A stretch of 64,000 nucleotides of DNA, from the NCBI GenBank assembly GCA_024180945.1, contig JAKSGN010000003.1:1736001-1800000 (forward strand), read 5' to 3'. This DNA is from Macrophomina tecta (lineage: Eukaryota > Ascomycota > Dothideomycetes > Botryosphaeriales > Botryosphaeriaceae). Below are positions 1 through 12,113 of this stretch, piece after piece; the first letter of the stretch is position 1, and every line of letters starts with the position of its first letter. A program made the position numbers and the translations under genes. The notes under the pieces were generated by a model, which saw only the letters and a list, made by a program, of their open reading frames with translations, did no database searches and was not told the origin of the DNA.

Positions 1-468
1 GTAGACTAATTCTAAAAATAGAATTATACTATCTATGTTTTTAGTTACTTAGGGGTCGTTATTAAGTTCTCCGATTTCTTAAGCTATTATATTATTTATG
101 TAGGCTTCTCGAATCTTCTACTTCTATTTATTACCTTCAAGGTGTATCGCTAGGGTAAATAGCCTAACTAGAATAAGCGAGTCATCTAGTTCTTTCTTAA
201 GCTATATTCGTTCTAGGCTATAAATAGCTATAATCTAGCGGCTATGGCTAGCGGGTATAAAAGACCTATCCTCCTACGTATTAAATATTATAGGTTATAG
301 ACCTAGCTTCTCTTCGATATAGTCGGCCCGTTTACTTAGTGCATCTATATAAGCGTTCTTAGATCCCTTTCTATAGGTAATCTTTATATTATAGGACACT
401 AGCTCTTTAGCCTACTAAATCTATCGTTAGTTTAATTTCTTAGTAGTAGTAAAGTACGAGAGGTTCTT

Positions 469-634
469 TGTTACGAACACGCCTCTGTATATAGAGTTGT
501 TGGGGCAAACCAGCTACTAGGCTGGTTATTGCTGTACCTTTTGTCGACTGACCGGCTACTCGCGGTCGGCGAGAGGTTAGCCGAATGGCTTTGCAGCAAC
601 GACTGAAACCCAACACGGTCGCCGCGCTGTAACA
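469..634 (+). repeat. 5' terminal repeat of the TRIM-like element
   Basis: 166-bp repeat with TG..CA ends and short terminal inverted repeats (TGTTA/TAACA). Contains TAGCCGAATGG at 578-588, which resembles a class II (Leu/Ser) tRNA A box. Confidence 0.85.
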
Positions 635-661
635 TAATAACCAGCCTACCCATGGGTCACC

Positions 662-672
662 GGTTCGAGTCC
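662..672 (+). promoter_or_regulatory. B-box-like (Pol III internal promoter) motif
   Basis: GGTTCGAGTCC matches the tRNA T-arm B-box consensus GGTTCGANTCC. It lies 28 bp inside the TRIM-like element and 73 bp after an A-box-like motif in the 5' repeat. A functional Pol III promoter is inferred only from the motifs; no complete tRNA fold is visible. Confidence 0.4.
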
Positions 673-928
673 CGGGTGCATCAACTGGAAGAGACTACCC
701 AGTTGGCTGGCGTGGGAAAGAAGTGGGCCTGGTTCACCCACTCTCGCACGAAGCGAGCGCGACCAGTAGACGAAGCATACTACGACATGACTCGTTCCCT
801 GGCTCACAGCCGAGGTCACGCGCCGCCCTCACGGCTAATAGCGTGTGATCTGACGGTTGGGGGTGACTCTATCCAGATGACAAGCTGTAGGCTGGCAGCT
901 GGGACATCTGCCTTAAGGGGGGAGGTAG

Positions 929-1094
929 TGTTACGAACACGCCTCTGTATATAGAGTTGTTGGGGCAAACTAGCCACCAGGCTGGTTATTACTATACCTT
1001 TTGTCGACTGACCGGCTACTCGCGGTCGGCGGGAGGTTAGCCGAATGGCTTTGCAGCAACGACTGAAACCCAACACGGTCGCCGCGCTATAACA
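929..1094 (+). repeat. 3' terminal repeat of the TRIM-like element
   Basis: Second 166-bp copy, about seven transitions away from the 5' copy, preceded directly by a polypurine tract and followed by the TTCTT duplication. Confidence 0.85.
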
Positions 1095-3083
1095 TTCTTA
1101 TAGTTATAGTAGACTATAACCTAGTATTTAGCGCCTTTAAGATAGTATCTCTACTCTTTAAAAGCTATAACTATAGCTAAGAGTTCTTTATCGTAAATAT
1201 CGTAGTTCTTTTTAGTAGGTATTATTTTCCTTAAGTAGTAGGTAATAGAATATAGTCGGCCTTCTTTATTTAGCTAACTAAGTACGGCTTCTATAGTGTA
1301 GTCTAAAGTATTAGTTTCTACCGTAATTAGTAAATCTAGGTTATAGAGCCCTAGAACTAGTACTTCTATAAATATCTACTTTAATAAGTTAAACACTTAG
1401 TACTATCTTTCTTTCTATATAAACCTATATTCTTTCTTAGTAATATTAGTTAGAGGTGCCGCTATCTTAGCGTAGTTTATAATAAACTTCCGATAGAAGT
1501 TAGTAAATCTAAGAAAGAATTATACTTCTCTAATAATTTATAGTATAGGCTAGTCTCTAATTACGTCTAGTTTCTTATTATCTATACCGATATATCTAGG
1601 GGTAATAATAAACCCTAGGTATTCTATTTCTTATATATACTACTTGCTTTTTTCTAGGGCTACTTAGAGGTTTTATTTATCTAAGGCCTTTAGAACTTTT
1701 TTTATATACTTAATATATTCTTTAAGCGTCTCCGAGTATATTAGAATATTATCTAGGTAAGCTAAGGTAAATATATCTAAATACGAATATAAAGTATCGT
1801 TAACTAAGCTCTAGAAGGTAGCTAGTATGTTAGTAAACCTAAAAGATATTACTATATACTCGTAATATCTAAATCGCATTTAGAATATTATCTTTTATTC
1901 TTTACCTTTCTTAATATGGACTAGGTAGTAGCCATCTCGAAGGTCTAGCTTTATAAAGAACTTAGCGTTATGAAGCTTATTCTATAATTTATCGATATAA
2001 GATAGTAGGTATTAGTTTTTAACCATAATATTATTTAATTATTAATAGTTAATATAGAGGCAGAGCTTACCATTCTTCTTAGAAATAAATAGAATAGAAT
2101 ATTCTACCGGTAACTATAAGGGTTATATATATCCTCATTCTAGGTTTTTATCAATATATTTTTATAGTACTTTAGCCTCTATCTTAGATAAGGAGTAGAT
2201 AGGCTTAAAAGTAAATTATATTCCCGGGAGTAGAGATATCTTATAATTCTATAGCTAATACTCTAGTAGTTATTCTTTACCTCTTTCTTAGAATATTCTT
2301 AGTATATTCTAGAATTTCTATAGAACTATCTCTAATTCCGGTATAGGTACTAATTTATTTATAGTAGGCTTTATAATTCTGCTAAGGTCTACGCTAACCT
2401 TAGCTACCAAAATACCTTTATTATTATAGCTCTTATACCCGAGGGAACTAGTATCTACTTTATCCGGGTAGCCGTACTATCTATTAAGCCGCTAGGGGTA
2501 GTCTTCTTTAACTAGCTTTAGGCTATTCTTATTCTTATTTATAAGGCCCCGTTTCGTACGAGTAAGAGTTTTTTACTTAGTATTCTTACTAGGTTTTACG
2601 TAAATTATATAGACCTTTTCTTCTTATCTTATTATAAGTTTTAGCGCTCGATAGCTAATAGTTTTAATATTTATAAGTACGTTATTATTCTACTATCTTA
2701 GCTCTAAGATTCTACTTTAGCTCTTAGACTCTAGCGCTTTTTTCTAGCTCTATTAGCTTCTTCTTACTATTATAAGGTGGCGTCTATAGTATTTATTAGA
2801 AAATATAATAGTCTCTATTCTCTAGCTAATATATAGCTCGTAAATCTTTAGCTACGATATCCCTAGAATAATATCGTGTTCGGGAATTATTATTACGTTA
2901 AGATTAATTCGTTCTCAGTAATTACTAACAATAAGGGGTACTTTTTCTATTTTAATTCTTATCTAGCTATTTTCATATTTTACTAGGGAGCCGTCTACTA
3001 TACTTAGTCGATAAGAGTAATTCTTAGCTTACTAGAATAGTTAGTTCTTAATAATAAACTTAGAATTAATAAATACGCCTTAT

Positions 3084-3276
3084 TATTAGAATAATAGGCC
3101 CTAGTATATCCTTAGAATACTTATATCGTGCGTTCTACGTGCTTATTACGTACTACGCATGGGCCCCTAGTATATAACGCCACTAAGGGGTAAATCCTAT
3201 ACTACTAAGAATTTATATCTAAGAATATACGACTCTTCTAAAGGCTCTCTACTTATAACTAGCCTATTTACTTATA
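3084..3276 (+). repeat. 5' LTR of the plus-strand gypsy element
   Basis: 193-bp direct repeat of 10049-10241. The first dinucleotide is TA, probably a RIPped TG. Confidence 0.85.
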
Positions 3277-6200
3277 ATTAAATTCTTCTTAATTTCTTTC
3301 AGAAAAGCAGCCGGCCTTAAAGGGCTATATATAATAATTCTAACGATTTTAACGAAAAGAATAATTTCACGATAATAGAAATAAGGGACTAATAAAGCCG
3401 TTCGAATACTCAAGGCGAACGAATAGAAATAGGCTTATTAACCCCTAAAGGCTATTAAATGCTAATCATTAATAAAAGCGCCTAGGGCGCTAAACGCCTA
3501 ATAGGCGACGCGGCCGAACTAGGGGCGCCTATAGCTATCGACGAACTATAATGCTTACATAGCGCATCTACGAAAGGTATACCGAAAGCTAAGCTCCTAG
3601 AACGCCTTAACCACGTTAAGGTTCTATAATAGCTATAAGCGGCCCTTAATAGCGAACTATCTATCGTCCCCATACTAAATGTAGGCGAAACGTATACGGA
3701 AAGTAGAATAGACGATAGCGAAAAGCGACTTAACCTCTTTATAAGAAATCTACCTCTAAAACTCGAAGGCCTTACTTAGGGCTTATACGACTTATAGATA
3801 AATGCGGTGAAGATACGTTTCGGTATATACCGGGTAAATAAGAACTACCTTAGGAGAACCCTCTAGGCTACTAAAGAGCTATCTAAATATAAGACCCTTT
3901 TCTAGTACGTCTAAAGACGTCTAATAAACTAGGAGAAACTAGTACTACTCTAGTAGAAGTATAAGATATTAGTATAGAATTATATTCGTAATCCTATCGT
4001 CTACCGCCTTAACAATGCTGTTAGTTATTATACTACGATAATAAAAGAGGGCTAGAAGTTTATAGAATTCTATACCTAAATAAAGACGTACGAGAATAAA
4101 TTTATATATTAGATTTAGAACATAGATTACTATATTAACTAGATTTACTCTCGGCTTCTACTATCTATACGTACGGAGCTCGTGCGCCAGTCCTTTCTTA
4201 CTAGGGTATAGGTAGAAGAGGATTTAGTAGCTAAAATCTAACGCGTTAAGTAAACGCTAGAGGCAACAAGGCCCTATAAAAAGAGTAAGAACGGATAGTA
4301 GTTATAGAAAACTAAGCGCCCTTTTACTACTTCTAGCCTAGAACGTAACGGTCCCTATAAGGGTTTTAGAAATAGTAAGAAGGCTAAAGAAGACTAAAGA
4401 TCTAAAGCTTTAACTCTTCTAAAGAACGTAGGCGATTCATATAGGTCTAGTACCTTAAACATAGGCGAAAAGCAGGCTAAAGGCTACGCTAACTAAGCGA
4501 ACTATAAAGATAAGTAAGACTCGGAAAAAGAAAAGCCCTAATCACTTTCTTCTTCTCCTTACAGTTAGGGCCTTAAACGGGAGGTAGTTTAAAACGTATA
4601 GAAATTATCGCTTTAATAGAAACCCTATCCGGTCCTACTAAAATTCGAGTATTAATAGATTATAGTTGCGACCTAAACCTCGTATCCCTTAAATACGTAG
4701 AGTAACTTATCTTATAAAATATATAAGCTAGTGCTAGACCGTCTACCCGCCTTTTTAATAACACCACCGTTATATTACACGACTTTTATTATATAGGGGT
4801 TACTACGTGTGACTCGGGAGGCGCTACGCGCACTACCGAACCCTAACCTTACTAGAGTAGCTCGTTTACGGGCTATAATACTATACTTAGTATACCCTAG
4901 CTTGGGGCTACTAGGCTAGTTATCGATTTTAGAAGAGGAATGTTTTACTAGAGTATAAACTCGCTAAAGCGTATATATCTAGTAAGCGCTACTAAATTAT
5001 TTTAGAACTTAGAACTAGAAGAGTCTATTTACTTCCTCTAGCTATCCAACTACTAGCTCTCACCTACGGGTAACCTAGAAAGTTAAAGAAATAACTTTAA
5101 CTCTTTCGTAGTCCTCTCGCGGGCGGAAAGTATACTAAATGCACGCGAGAAGTAGGGTAGAGGTAACTAAAATCTAAAAGAGCTCTTACCTAACTAAACT
5201 CTCTTCTATCTACGGGGGCTATACTCCTGTATCTAAAAAGTATGCGAACTATATAAAAAACTCGCTGGTTTAGCAGACGTACTACTAGCTAAAATAGCTA
5301 AAAAGGTCCGCGATAAGATTTCGAATACTTATAGAGAGTACTTAGACATATTTTTAAATAAATAAGCTACTAAGCTACCGTAATATACTAAGTTTAATTA
5401 TACTATTAATCTTGTTATAGGTTCTAAGCTATCGTTAATGCCCCTATATAGACTCTCCTAATCCGAACTACGAATTCTTAGGGAATACATTAATAAGGCC
5501 TTAGAACAGGGGTAGATTAAATATAGTAAGTCGCCTACGGGCGCGCCTATTCTCTTTACCCCTAAGATAGACAGCACCATGCGGTTATACGTAGATTATA
5601 AAGGCCTAAATAAGGTTATAGTTAAAAATAGCTATTCTATACTACTAGTAGGCGAGCTACTAGACTGCCTAAGCACCGTAAAGATCTTTACTAAACTAGA
5701 CCTATGTAATACTTATTACCGAATCCACATAAAAGAAGGTAATAAGTAGAAAATAGTATTTAAGACGCGTTACGGGCATTACGAGTACCTAGTTATACTA
5801 TTTAGCTTAACTAACGCACCCGTAATCTTCTAGTCGTATATCTACTAAGCCCTAGAAGACCTAGTAGACACGATTTACATAGTATACTTAGATAATATAC
5901 TTATATACTTAGCGAATAAGTCTTAGCACGTTAAGCACGTTAAACGTATTCTCTAAAGATTACGTAATTAGAACCTCTACATAAAACCGTCTAAATATAG
6001 CTTTTATATAAAGCATGTCGAGTTTCTAGGCTTTATTATTACCCCCTAGGGGGTTATTATAGACCCCGTAAGAGTCGAAGCTATTAAGGACTAGCCGGAG
6101 CCGTAAAGCTACCATAATATTTAGGTTTTCCTAGGCTTTGCTAACTTCTATAGGTGCTTTATATAGAATTACTCTATAGTAGTTTAATTACTAACTAGTT

Positions 6201-9200
6201 TGCTAAAAGAAACAGCCTAAGATCCTAATCCGGGGGCTAAATGAGCGCCGAAAAAGGGGTTAACTAAATAGTATAAGCCCTAGAAATAGCCCGTAGGGGC
6301 AAAGCAGGCGTTTAGTAGACTAAAAGTATATTTTATGTAGGCTCCTATACTGCGGTACTATAATCTAAATCTTCTAGTTATACTAATTACTAATGTATTA
6401 GACTATACCTATGGTGGTATTCTTCTCTAACCGCTAGATAGAGAGAATAACTAGCGCTATTAGTACTCTATTACATATTTTAGCTATAAGTTCGCTAGTA
6501 CTAAAATACGGTATGACACCTATAATAAGAAACTCTACGCGATTATATAGTACTTTAAGCATTAGAGGCCTTACTTAGTATACGTATAAATGCTGGTACG
6601 GGTATTATCTAATTATAATAACCTATATTATTTTATAACAACTAAGAGCCTTACGGCTTAATAGGCTTAGTACGCTAAAGTCTTAGCTAAATTCGATTTT
6701 AATATTAAATATAAGCCGGGTAAGTCTAATCTAGCGGACGCCCTTTCGAGGCGTCTAGACTACACCCTTAGCTTTAAGAAGGGTAATAAGTGTACCTACC
6801 TTAATACTATATTACCTATACTATAACGTAAACTCTAGATTTAGGGGTTAAGAGAACTCCTACGCACTACTAAGGACCCCGGCTAAGAATATAAGGAAAA
6901 CCTATATATAAATAGTAGTAGTAATTACCGAACTGCCTTAGTCTATTCCATTACTTATAAGGAGTACGACGAGTTCGCTTATAAGGGCCTAGTACCTCCG
7001 GTATATACTTACTACGAGGGAGCTAGTACGAACTTAGTATAAAGCTTTGTACCTTAGTCTATAGTAATAGTAGCCACTATAACTAAAATAGCGTTCGAAG
7101 CTACTCCTAAATCGTTAGTTAATTTTATTCGTACTAAGTAATGAAGGGACGCCTTCTACATAGACATATAAGAATAGCTTATAAAAAGAGTACTTTTAGC
7201 GTATAATTAGTATACGATCGACGAGTAAGGACTCCTATACTATAAAGAGCAGGTATACGTACTAAAGTATACTCCGCTACGTGAGGAAATCCTACTTAGA
7301 AATTATAACAATTTAAGTAGTAGCTATTACGGCATCCGCTATATCTAGGAGGTACTTTCTAGAAAGTACTACTAGAAAGACATTACTATGGACGTTAGAA
7401 AATATATATAAAGCTACGATACCTATTAACGTAATAAGGCTCGCTGGTATAAGCCGTATAAGTTATTATAGCTACTACTAGTAGCCGCTTAACCCTATAG
7501 ATACTACTCCCTTAATTTTATTATGGACTTACTAGAATCCGTAGAGCGAAACGATTAAGTATATAATATAGTTCTCGTACTCGTTAACCATTTTACTAAA
7601 TATATACGTTACCTACTAGTTAGAAAGACGATTAATAGAGCAACGCTCGCGGACCTTATTATAAACGACGTCTTCGTATAATTTAGGCCGCCTAATAGCC
7701 TAGTCTCGGATAGGGGCTTAACGTTTACGAGCTAGTTCTAGAGCGAATTATACTATAATCTTAGAATTAAGTATAGACTAAGTACCTCCTTTTACCCGTA
7801 GATAGACGGCTAAACGAAGAGGTAAAATTAAAAGTTAGAGGCGTATCTATACTATTATATCTTCTAGAACTAGTTAGACTAGGTAAAGCTTCTCTAATAG
7901 ATTTTATACGCCTATAACTAGAAAACCTACTCTTCTATAGGCTTCGCACTAGTTTAACTAAATACGGGGGTAGAACCTAACTCCTAGAACGGGGTTTAGA
8001 ATAACCTTAATAGAAATCCCCTAACTAAATCGGCCAAAGCAGCCAAAAAGCACGCAGAAAGTATATAAAAAGTATAGAAATTGGCGGCGGAATCCCTCGA
8101 ATACTCCTAGAAACTCTAAACGAAATATTATAACCAAAACCGAACTAAAATATATTTCGATATTAGATAACTAGTCCTTCTCTTAGCAAGAAATATTAAA
8201 ACTAAACGGCCTTATAAGAAACTCGATAATCATTACCTAGGGCTATTTTAAATCCTAGAGAAGATTAGCTCCTAGGCCTACCGCTTAGACCTACTATAAT
8301 TTATATCCCGGCTATATACTATTTTTAATATTACATTGCTAAAAGCTTATATAGTAAGGCTAGGATTTTAACCACTACTAGTCGAAGAAATCGACGATAG
8401 TAAATACTAAGAAGTTAAAGCTATAGTAGCCTATAAAGAAGGGCTACTAAGGTAATACCTACTTAAATAGCTTAGCTAGCCCTATAAATACAACGAGTAG
8501 AAGTAGAAAGAGAAGCTAGATAATTATAAAGAGCTTCTATAGAATTACCTTAAAAAAAACCCTATTTCCTAAAACGCCTAGCTAAAACGTAAGCGAAACA
8601 TAGGCGAAACGCAGGCTATAAGTAAGCTACGGCGAGGGCGCCCCCTAGGATTAAAGAATAAGAAGAAACATTAGAAAAAATACTTAATTTATAAAGAAGG
8701 GCCCTAAAGAAATATCTACTTTATATTTAAGCTATACTAAAATTACCTTTTATCCGTATTAGATATTCTTATAAAGTATTTATTCTTAAACTCCTTATCT
8801 ACTACTTCGTTAGTTAGCTTTATTAAGCTAACCCTACCTAGTCTAGCCTAATAATGCTACTAATTCTCCGAGCGCGATATATTACGCGTATACTACTAGT
8901 TACTACAGCTACTAGTAGCCGTAATCTCCTTCGCCTTTTACTTCTTATATGCCAACACCGCCTCTCCTAACGCACTGGTATATTTATATAGCGTAAGCAC
9001 ATTCTTCTTTATAAACTCTAGCACCTCCTTATTAGGAGCGCTATCGAAGCTATCGTAATAAAATAATAATAAATTAGTAGTACGGTGGAATTAAGAAAGA
9101 ACCTAAAAATAAATTTTATTATTAGTAATAAGCATAAGTAGCATAAAAGTATATAAAAAGTATAAGAAAAGTAGAAGAAAAGTATACTTACTAAAGTATA

Positions 9201-10048
9201 TTTATAACTACTCTTCGCACACCGATTATACTTAGTATAGGGTAGATTCTTAAAGTAGATCTAGCGAAGCCCCCTAAGAAGCTCCGTAGGCGTAAAATTA
9301 ACCTATACTTTATCCTCGCGATAGCGCATCGTACCCTAGTAGTACACGCAATGCATATAGTATACTACTACTAAACTAGACTACGGCTAAAGATAAGAAA
9401 GAAGCTTTACTATATTACTCGTAATAGATGTCTATAAAAGCTTATCGTAGAAGTAACCTAAGTAAACAAAGCCAAAAGGGGTCTATATAGTAATAGTTAT
9501 TTAGAAGAAAGAAGTAATAAAAAGAGTTAATATTAGTTAAAGACGTTTTAGTTAAAGAAGAAAAGCTAGATCTAAACTATAAAAATTTAGAGGGGTACGG
9601 GGGTTATTATATCTATTAAAGCTATCAAAAAAATGACCTCGTGCCCTATAAGTATTATTAGCACGCGTAAGTTACTAATTAGTATATTCGCTAGTATTAT
9701 TATATAAGGCCAACTTCTATTATCCTTAATAGTAATAATACCTAATAATAAAGGAAAAACCGCGCTAATATACTATTACCTACATTTTTCGTGCGTATAA
9801 CAACCGCTTAGCGATATATTTTCTTATTTTTCTATTAATTTATTATCCTTTGTTTATTATTCGTAGTAACGGCTACGTAATAAGGCTAACTCACCTTACT
9901 ACGCAATATCTATAGCTAATATATAATACTACGTTCTATATAGTAATTAGGTGCACTCTTTTTCCTTACTAAAGATTTTTTAACGAGGTACTAATATAAT
10001 ACCTTCTAATAGAAATCGGGGCGATTTCTACTAAAGGGGGGGGGGTAG

Positions 10049-10241
10049 TATTAGAATAATAGGCCCTAGTATACCCTTAGAGTACTTATACCGTGCGTTC
10101 TACGTGCTTATCACGTGCTACGCACGGGCCCCTAGTATATAACGCCACTAAGGAGTAAATCCTGCACTACTAAAAATTTGTACCTAAGAATATACGACTC
10201 TTTTAAAAGCTTTCTACTTATAACCAGCCTATTTACTTATA
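10049..10241 (+). repeat. 3' LTR of the plus-strand gypsy element
   Basis: 193-bp direct repeat of 3084-3276, preceded by a polypurine tract with a long G run and followed by the CTTAT duplication. Confidence 0.85.
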
Positions 10242-12113
10242 CTTATACGCCGCTATCGATTATAGCTATTACTTTTTTCCTGCAGAATATAACTAGGGTA
10301 TATAAAAGTCGATATAGGTTTAATCTAGTAGATATAATTCTATTTACTATATATATAACTTAGTTAAGAAACCTATCTAATAGCCCCTCCTAGAATTTCT
10401 ATCTAGGGAAGCCGTCTAGTTTTTTAACGTTAGTCGTTCTATTATTTTGTAACGAATATATTCATTCTATTCGTTTACTAGAATTAGCGTATCTTTTTAT
10501 TATATCTATCTACTACACTTAATTAGTTACCTCTAGTAGATCTACCCATTTTAAATCTAATACTAGAAGGTAGGCATATCGTATTTTTTATAGAGTATTT
10601 ATTATAAGGTACCTCTATCCCTAGTTACTATACTATACTAATAGAGAATATAGGCTATATTATAAAGATATTATAGGTTTTACTATTATCATACCCTCTA
10701 TACCTCGTTCTCTAGCTAAGATATGAGTTTGTCGGCTATTTTAAGTAGTAATTCTTTCTAGGGGTTCTAGATATCGTCTTACTATACGCGTATATATACC
10801 TTTCTTTGCTATACCTTATATTACTACGTCCCGAGGTTAATTATAGGGCCTAGAATCTAGGTAACTATAGGCTCTAGGCTATCGGTAATACGGTATATCT
10901 CTCTATATTAAGTTAGGTATTCGGTTATTCTTATAAGTATAGCTTCGTCCGGCTATTACTTATTATCGGCCATGCTTAACTCTAGAATACTATCGTATAG
11001 TTTTTCTATATTGCTATCGACTAGGTCCTCGTCGTTAGAAAAGGCTTTAATAAGCTCTTCCTCTATTCTTAGAGTCGCGTTAGCGTATCATAGCTCTTTA
11101 GAATACTAGCCTATAGTATCCTTATCACTCTAGTAAGTAGTATAGTTATTATTATAATAGACTATCTAGCTAAGCTTTTAATACTTAGGGCTCTAGCTTT
11201 CTCTACATCGCTTATTAAACTCGGTAAAGAAGTTTTCTTACTTAGTAACTATAGAGACTTCTCGGCTTTTTAGTTCTTATATTATAGCCGAGACTTATTT
11301 ATTCTTCTTAAGATAGTAGTATATTTTTTTCTAAGTCTTACCATAGTAGACGTATAGTTCTTTTTTAAACCTTTATTTTTACTCTAGAGTCTATTCTTTG
11401 CGTTATTTTTTCTTATAGCTATTATTCTTTTTCCTATAGTAGTTATTTCTTTTAGGTAAGTTATTTCGGTAGTTAATATTATCTAGCTCTATAGCATCTC
11501 CCCTTTTCTAAGTATATCTAGGGTGTGCTAGGCGTGAAGTATTAGCTCTATAGCCTATCTTATACTTCTTAGATTAGTACTTAAAAAGGCGGTTATCGTA
11601 TTTAATAGCTAGTTTAATAAGCTTATCTAGGATCTTAGAATCGTCTTATATTATAAGTTAGTTCTTAACTCTTTCTTTAAATCCTCAGTAGTAGTAGTCT
11701 ATAAGAGCGCGGTTAGACTAGTTATCTAGATATACTACGGCCTTTTAGAATTCTATAGTATAGTCCGCTACTAAGGTTTTCTAGTAGATATTTATAACGG
11801 CTCGTCGGGCCTTATTAACCTCGTTGAGATCTTCGAAGCTTTATTTAATCTAAGTTATAAAGTACTTATAGCTACTAAAGACTTTCTTAGTATTCTTTTT
11901 ATGTACTTCTAGTTCTTTTTCTATTTAGTCTCTAAGGTAGGGCTCGAACTACTATATTATAATATCGCGGAGGTAGATAGCTATAAATATTATCTTTTTA
12001 TTATTAATAGAGAAGTCTCTAGAGTTAAAAAAGAAGTATAGATCGAGTTATAAAAAGAAGGTCTAAAGCTTCTTTTAGTTATTATAGAATAGATCTAGCT
12101 TAGCCATCTTCAT
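10242..12113 (-). mobile_element. Ty3/gypsy retroelement, gag and protease start (5' half of the nested element)
   Basis: Continuation of the minus-strand element interrupted by the insertion at 3084-10241. The reading begins at an ATG at 12113 (MKMAKLDLF-like) and goes through gag, with a segment resembling DNRALIDYYYxGFKERVKN at about 11700. It ends at about 10250 with an IIDSGA protease active-site motif whose next codons resume at 3083 with GVFINSKF. Joining across the insertion restores one frame, apart from RIP stops. The 5' LTR should lie above 12113 but I could not delimit it. Confidence 0.8.

Larger units (their letters stand above)
469..1094 (+). mobile_element. TRIM-like non-autonomous LTR element, 626 bp
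   Basis: Two direct repeats of 166 bp (469-634 and 929-1094) start with TGTTA and end with TAACA, and enclose 294 bp of non-coding sequence. A purine run (AAGGGGGGAGGTAG, 915-928) abuts the 3' repeat exactly where a polypurine tract belongs. The 5-bp sequence TTCTT flanks both ends (464-468 and 1095-1099), a target-site duplication. The two repeats differ at about seven sites, all transitions. The element is GC-richer and far less RIPped than its surroundings and splits the RNase H of the minus-strand gypsy element, so it arrived late. No coding capacity for gag or pol. I see no TGG-type primer-binding site directly after the 5' repeat. It fits terminal-repeat retrotransposons in miniature; a family name cannot be given. 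Confidence 0.85.
1..3083 (-). mobile_element. Ty3/gypsy retroelement, pol part (RIP-degraded, nested, truncated by window edge)
   Basis: Conceptual minus-strand translation, ignoring many TAG/TAA codons, gives the usual Ty3/gypsy order going down in coordinate: the protease-RT linker with a HDIILG-like motif near 2870, reverse transcriptase around 2200-1560 (KLDLRDGYY-like motif near 1950), and RNase H around 1300-310 ending in a KGSKNAYIDALSKRADY-like motif. The TRIM-like element at 469-1094 interrupts the RNase H. Integrase would lie beyond position 1. The gag half lies at 10242-12113, displaced by the plus-strand element inserted at 3084. Stops are almost all TAG/TAA in positions where Trp or Gln is expected, as RIP produces. 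The assignment to Ty3/gypsy is firm; boundaries and LTRs are not visible here. Confidence 0.85.
3084..10241 (+). mobile_element. Ty3/gypsy (chromovirus-type) LTR retrotransposon, full length but RIP-inactivated
   Basis: A 7.16-kb element with direct LTRs of 193 bp at 3084-3276 and 10049-10241, flanked by the 5-bp duplication CTTAT (3079-3083 and 10242-10246). A polypurine tract of A and G (10033-10048) abuts the 3' LTR. Plus-strand translation through stops shows gag-like sequence (~3700-4520), reverse transcriptase (~5400-6100, with LDLCNTYYRIHIKEG and a YLDN form of the YLDD box), RNase H (~6310-6770, ending KPGKSNLADALSRR), integrase (~7200-7900, with SDRGLTF and STSFYPQIDGQ) and a chromodomain-like segment (~8340-8500), then an AT-hook-like RRGRP near 8630. 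Trp codons have become TAG throughout. The last 1.4 kb before the 3' LTR has no recognisable coding content. The insertion cuts the DSG protease motif of the older minus-strand element. Confidence 0.93.

Noticed and set aside
578..690. A tRNA gene covering the A-box- and B-box-like motifs
   Set aside because: The anticodon stem and acceptor stem do not pair and the loop lacks a U33-type sequence; only promoter-like boxes are present, and the first box lies in the LTR.
652..954. 100-codon open frame inside the TRIM element
   Set aside because: No domain or family features and it crosses the LTR boundary; explained as non-coding internal sequence.
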